Positions 15,622 to 17,700 of a stretch of DNA of 17,700 bases are shown in pieces. Where the stretch lies: assembly GCA_943704415.1 (NCBI GenBank), contig CALSCO010002276.1:1-17700 (forward strand), given 5' to 3'. The notes beneath the pieces are model-generated. The model searched no databases and was not told where the DNA came from. It worked only from the letters and a program-made list of their open reading frames with translations. Made by a program: the position numbers and the translations under genes. The stretch comes from Parvularia atlantis. Taxonomy: Eukaryota > Opisthokonta > Rotosphaerida. The stretch's first letter is position 1. The number at the start of each line of letters is the position of its first letter.

Positions 15622-17700
15622 TCATTCCAAGACTAGCGCGAGCTCGCGCAGCAGCCCCTGCGTCTTGGCCTGCGCGGCCACGGGCGACGCCGCCAGCCGT
15701 GCGAGGAGCGTCTCGCGCGCGTCGAGGCTGACCAGCAGCGAGACCGTGTCGTCGCTGCCGAACGCGAACCGGCCCAGCGCCGCGAGCAGCCGGAAGACGC
15801 ACTCGGGCGACGTCTCAGACTGCGTCGTGTGTCTCAGCCTCACGGCCGATGCGTGCAAAGGGATGGTCGGAGCGCACCTGCACCGCGTGCTGCACCGCGC
15901 TCACGATCTCGACCGTCGCGTCCGCCTCGTGTCGCGGCAGCGCGAGCGACACGTTGTACGCGAGCGCGGCCGCCGTCTCGCGCACTGTCGCCTCGCTGCC
16001 CAGCAGGCCTGCGCGAGGCGTCAGCTGCGACGGCAAAGGGCCTGTGTGTCGCGCACCGGTCACAATCGCGTCCGTCACGACCGTGAGGGAGCCGGGGCCG
16101 ACCATGTGCGCCTGGCCGACGCTGCTGCCAAACATGTTGCAGGCCTGGCGAGCGGCGGGCGTCAGACCGCACGCGCACCGGCGGCAACCAAGCGCACCAC
16201 ACGCAGCGCCATCATGCGGGCCACGGCTGGCATGTCGGCAGGCGCGCCCGACCCGGCAATGCCGCCGACTAGGGCCGCGATCGTGCGCGACTCGGCCGCC
16301 GCACCGGCCAGCCGCGCGCTGACGGCCTCTTCGAGCACGAGCAGGCGCCACACGTCCAGCGCCGGGAAGTACTGCGCGGGCTTGAGCCGCGGCAGGAGCG
16401 ACTCTGCACGCGCGATGCTGTCAGCGAGGCGGGCGCAAGAGGCGGCGCGTCCAGGCGCACCGACGAGCTGCAGCGCAGCAGACGCGTCCGCCGGCGCGAC
16501 GACGGTGACCGCCTTGGCCGCCGTCGCCGCGCCCTTTTGGATCGCTACGAGCGCCCGCTCGAGCACGTCCCACGGCTCGGACGGTGCGGGCTCGTGGCCT
16601 GCAATGTGTGCGCGCGCGCATGAGGTGACGTGCGGGGTGGGGTGCACAAAGGGTCGCGCACCGCTCTCGGCCAGGAAGCGCTTGAGCTTTTGCAGCATCG
16701 CGGCCGGGCTGCCCTGCGTCATGAGCGCGGGCGCCCCGCCGCGCAGCGTCGGCAGGTCGAGTCGGTCGTGCGGGTGTGCTGCGCGCGTGCGTGTCAGCCG
16801 AGCCAGCTCAGAAAGGCCTGATGACGTGCCTGGCGTGGTCGACGGCGCGACCTGCTTGGCCAGCCCCGCCAGCTTGCCCACAGCCACGTCGAGCGCCTGC
16901 GCGGCCGTCAGGCACGTGGCGCGGAGCATGCGCCGCCGCACCGTGCGATCAGCGCCGCGAACCTCGTTGACCTTCTGGCCCGCGTGGAAGAACAGGAACG
17001 TCGGCGTGGCGTGGACGGCCCTGTGCGCGCACGCCGGTCAGCGGCCGTGCTGGTGCAGTGCGCAATACGCAGCAGCGCACCATCGCATCGCAATGAGCGG
17101 GTTCTGCAGCGTGTTGACCGAGACGAAGACCACGTACTTGTCGTACGCTGCCAGCTGGGCGTAGTACGGCGCGATCGCGACGCAGGGGCCGCACCGTGGG
17201 CTCGTGAAGTCGACGACCTGGCGAGTGGTCAGCCTCGCGCGCGCAGCAGTCGTCTCCGTGCCGCACCACCGCGCGCCCCGTGTCGATGATCGCCTGCAGC
17301 TGTGCGGGCGTTGCGACCTCGTTAACCTCGCCCAGGCGCACGCCCGCCGGCAGCGTCACGGGCAGCACAGGCGCAGGCGTCGGCGCGGGCGGCAGCGGCA
17401 GCGGCAGCGGCAGCGCGCTCGGCCGTGGGGCCGAGCGCGCAACCGACGAGATGTGTGGCAGGACCATGCGACCGAGCGGGCTGCGCCACAACGACGCCCG
17501 CGTGAGCCCAAGACCCCGCCCTCCCGCGACGCACGAGTTGATAAAGTCCGCCGGCATCGACACGACCTCGGACGGGATGCCGCGGCCGACGAGGAACTGC
17601 GCGACGGTATGCGAGAACGTGTTGCAGTTGTGGTCGAGCATGTGGTACGAGCCGAAGCTGCGCAGTCTCCCCTCAGCGGTCCATGCGCATGGCCCCCCCC
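15622..17700 (-). CDS. PPPDE-thioredoxin-PUL domain protein, 5' end outside the window
   Basis: Ten visible exons encode 515 residues in frame: 17657-17535, 17480-17267, 17217-17081, 17020-16942, 16896-16662, 16598-16461, 16403-16198, 16144-16057, 16008-15878, 15819-15622. The visible part begins inside a PPPDE (DeSI-type) thiol isopeptidase domain, with the catalytic-type cysteine in DHNCNTFSHTVAQFL; the partner His lies beyond the edge. A Pro-rich linker leads to a thioredoxin fold with an intact CGPC redox motif (visible residues 121-124) and the cis-proline segment ATPTFLFFHAGQKV. From about residue 240 to the end is an alpha-helical PUL domain (YFPALDVWRLLVLEEAVSARL, MMALRVACNMFGSSVGQ, SPECVFRLLAALGRFAFGSD), which in Doa1/PLAA binds Cdc48/p97. 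The combination links deubiquitin/deSUMO-type cleavage, redox chemistry and Cdc48. It ends with LRELALVLE. Bases 17658-17700 are intron plus unresolved sequence with a C8 run. Confidence 0.9.

Noticed and set aside
16800-16860. Extra intron in the PUL gene, suggested by gctgac followed by cgcgcag near 16806
   Set aside because: No donor upstream gives an in-frame join, whereas reading straight through stays open; kept as coding.
17661-17700. A further 5' exon of the PPPDE gene at the right edge
   Set aside because: Only about 40 bases remain, including a homopolymer of C, and no donor or conserved PPPDE sequence can be recognised.

Overview
The window is nuclear DNA of a fungus with a compact, very GC-rich genome, most likely a basidiomycete yeast. 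A Malassezia-like or other Ustilaginomycotina source would fit, but that placement is inference. Every gene is broken by many short introns of about 45-110 nt, with CTGAC/CTAAC-type branch sites and CAG acceptors. I rebuilt the genes by hand, joining exons at GT...AG boundaries that keep the frame. Nine of the ten models give family-consistent or fully open proteins. No mobile element, CRISPR array, rRNA or tRNA gene was seen.

Layout: (1) 1-826, minus: 5' part of an unrecognised gene, leaving the window through a (GT)32 microsatellite. (2) 1082-3515, plus: F-BAR/RhoGAP protein (Rgd1 type, 536 aa). (3) 3598-6677, minus: 910-aa FG-repeat nucleoporin with a predicted N-terminal transmembrane helix, an architecture like vertebrate POM121. 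(4) 6746-7982, minus: CHY zinc finger/RING E3 ligase (RCHY1/Pirh2 type, 270 aa). (5) 8033-10280, minus: NudC-domain protein of the NUDCD1 type (632 aa). (6) 10340-11817, plus: short-chain dehydrogenase of the HSDL2 type with a C-terminal ARL peroxisomal signal (303 aa). (7) 11861-13100, minus: rhomboid-like membrane protein with a C-terminal UBA domain (UBAC2/Dsc2 type, 314 aa). (8) 13110-14235, plus: HP1/Swi6 heterochromatin protein with chromodomain and chromoshadow domain (254 aa). (9) 14390-15469, minus: TFIIA large subunit TOA1 (241 aa). (10) 15622-17700, minus: PPPDE-thioredoxin-PUL protein, cut off at its 5' end.

The genes do not form a pathway; they are housekeeping genes packed tightly. 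Gaps between coding regions run from 9 to 255 bp. The most striking points are the POM121-like FG protein, the HP1 and Dsc2-like start codons only 9 bp apart in opposite directions, and a 5' splice site that is overwhelmingly GTGCG rather than GTRAG.
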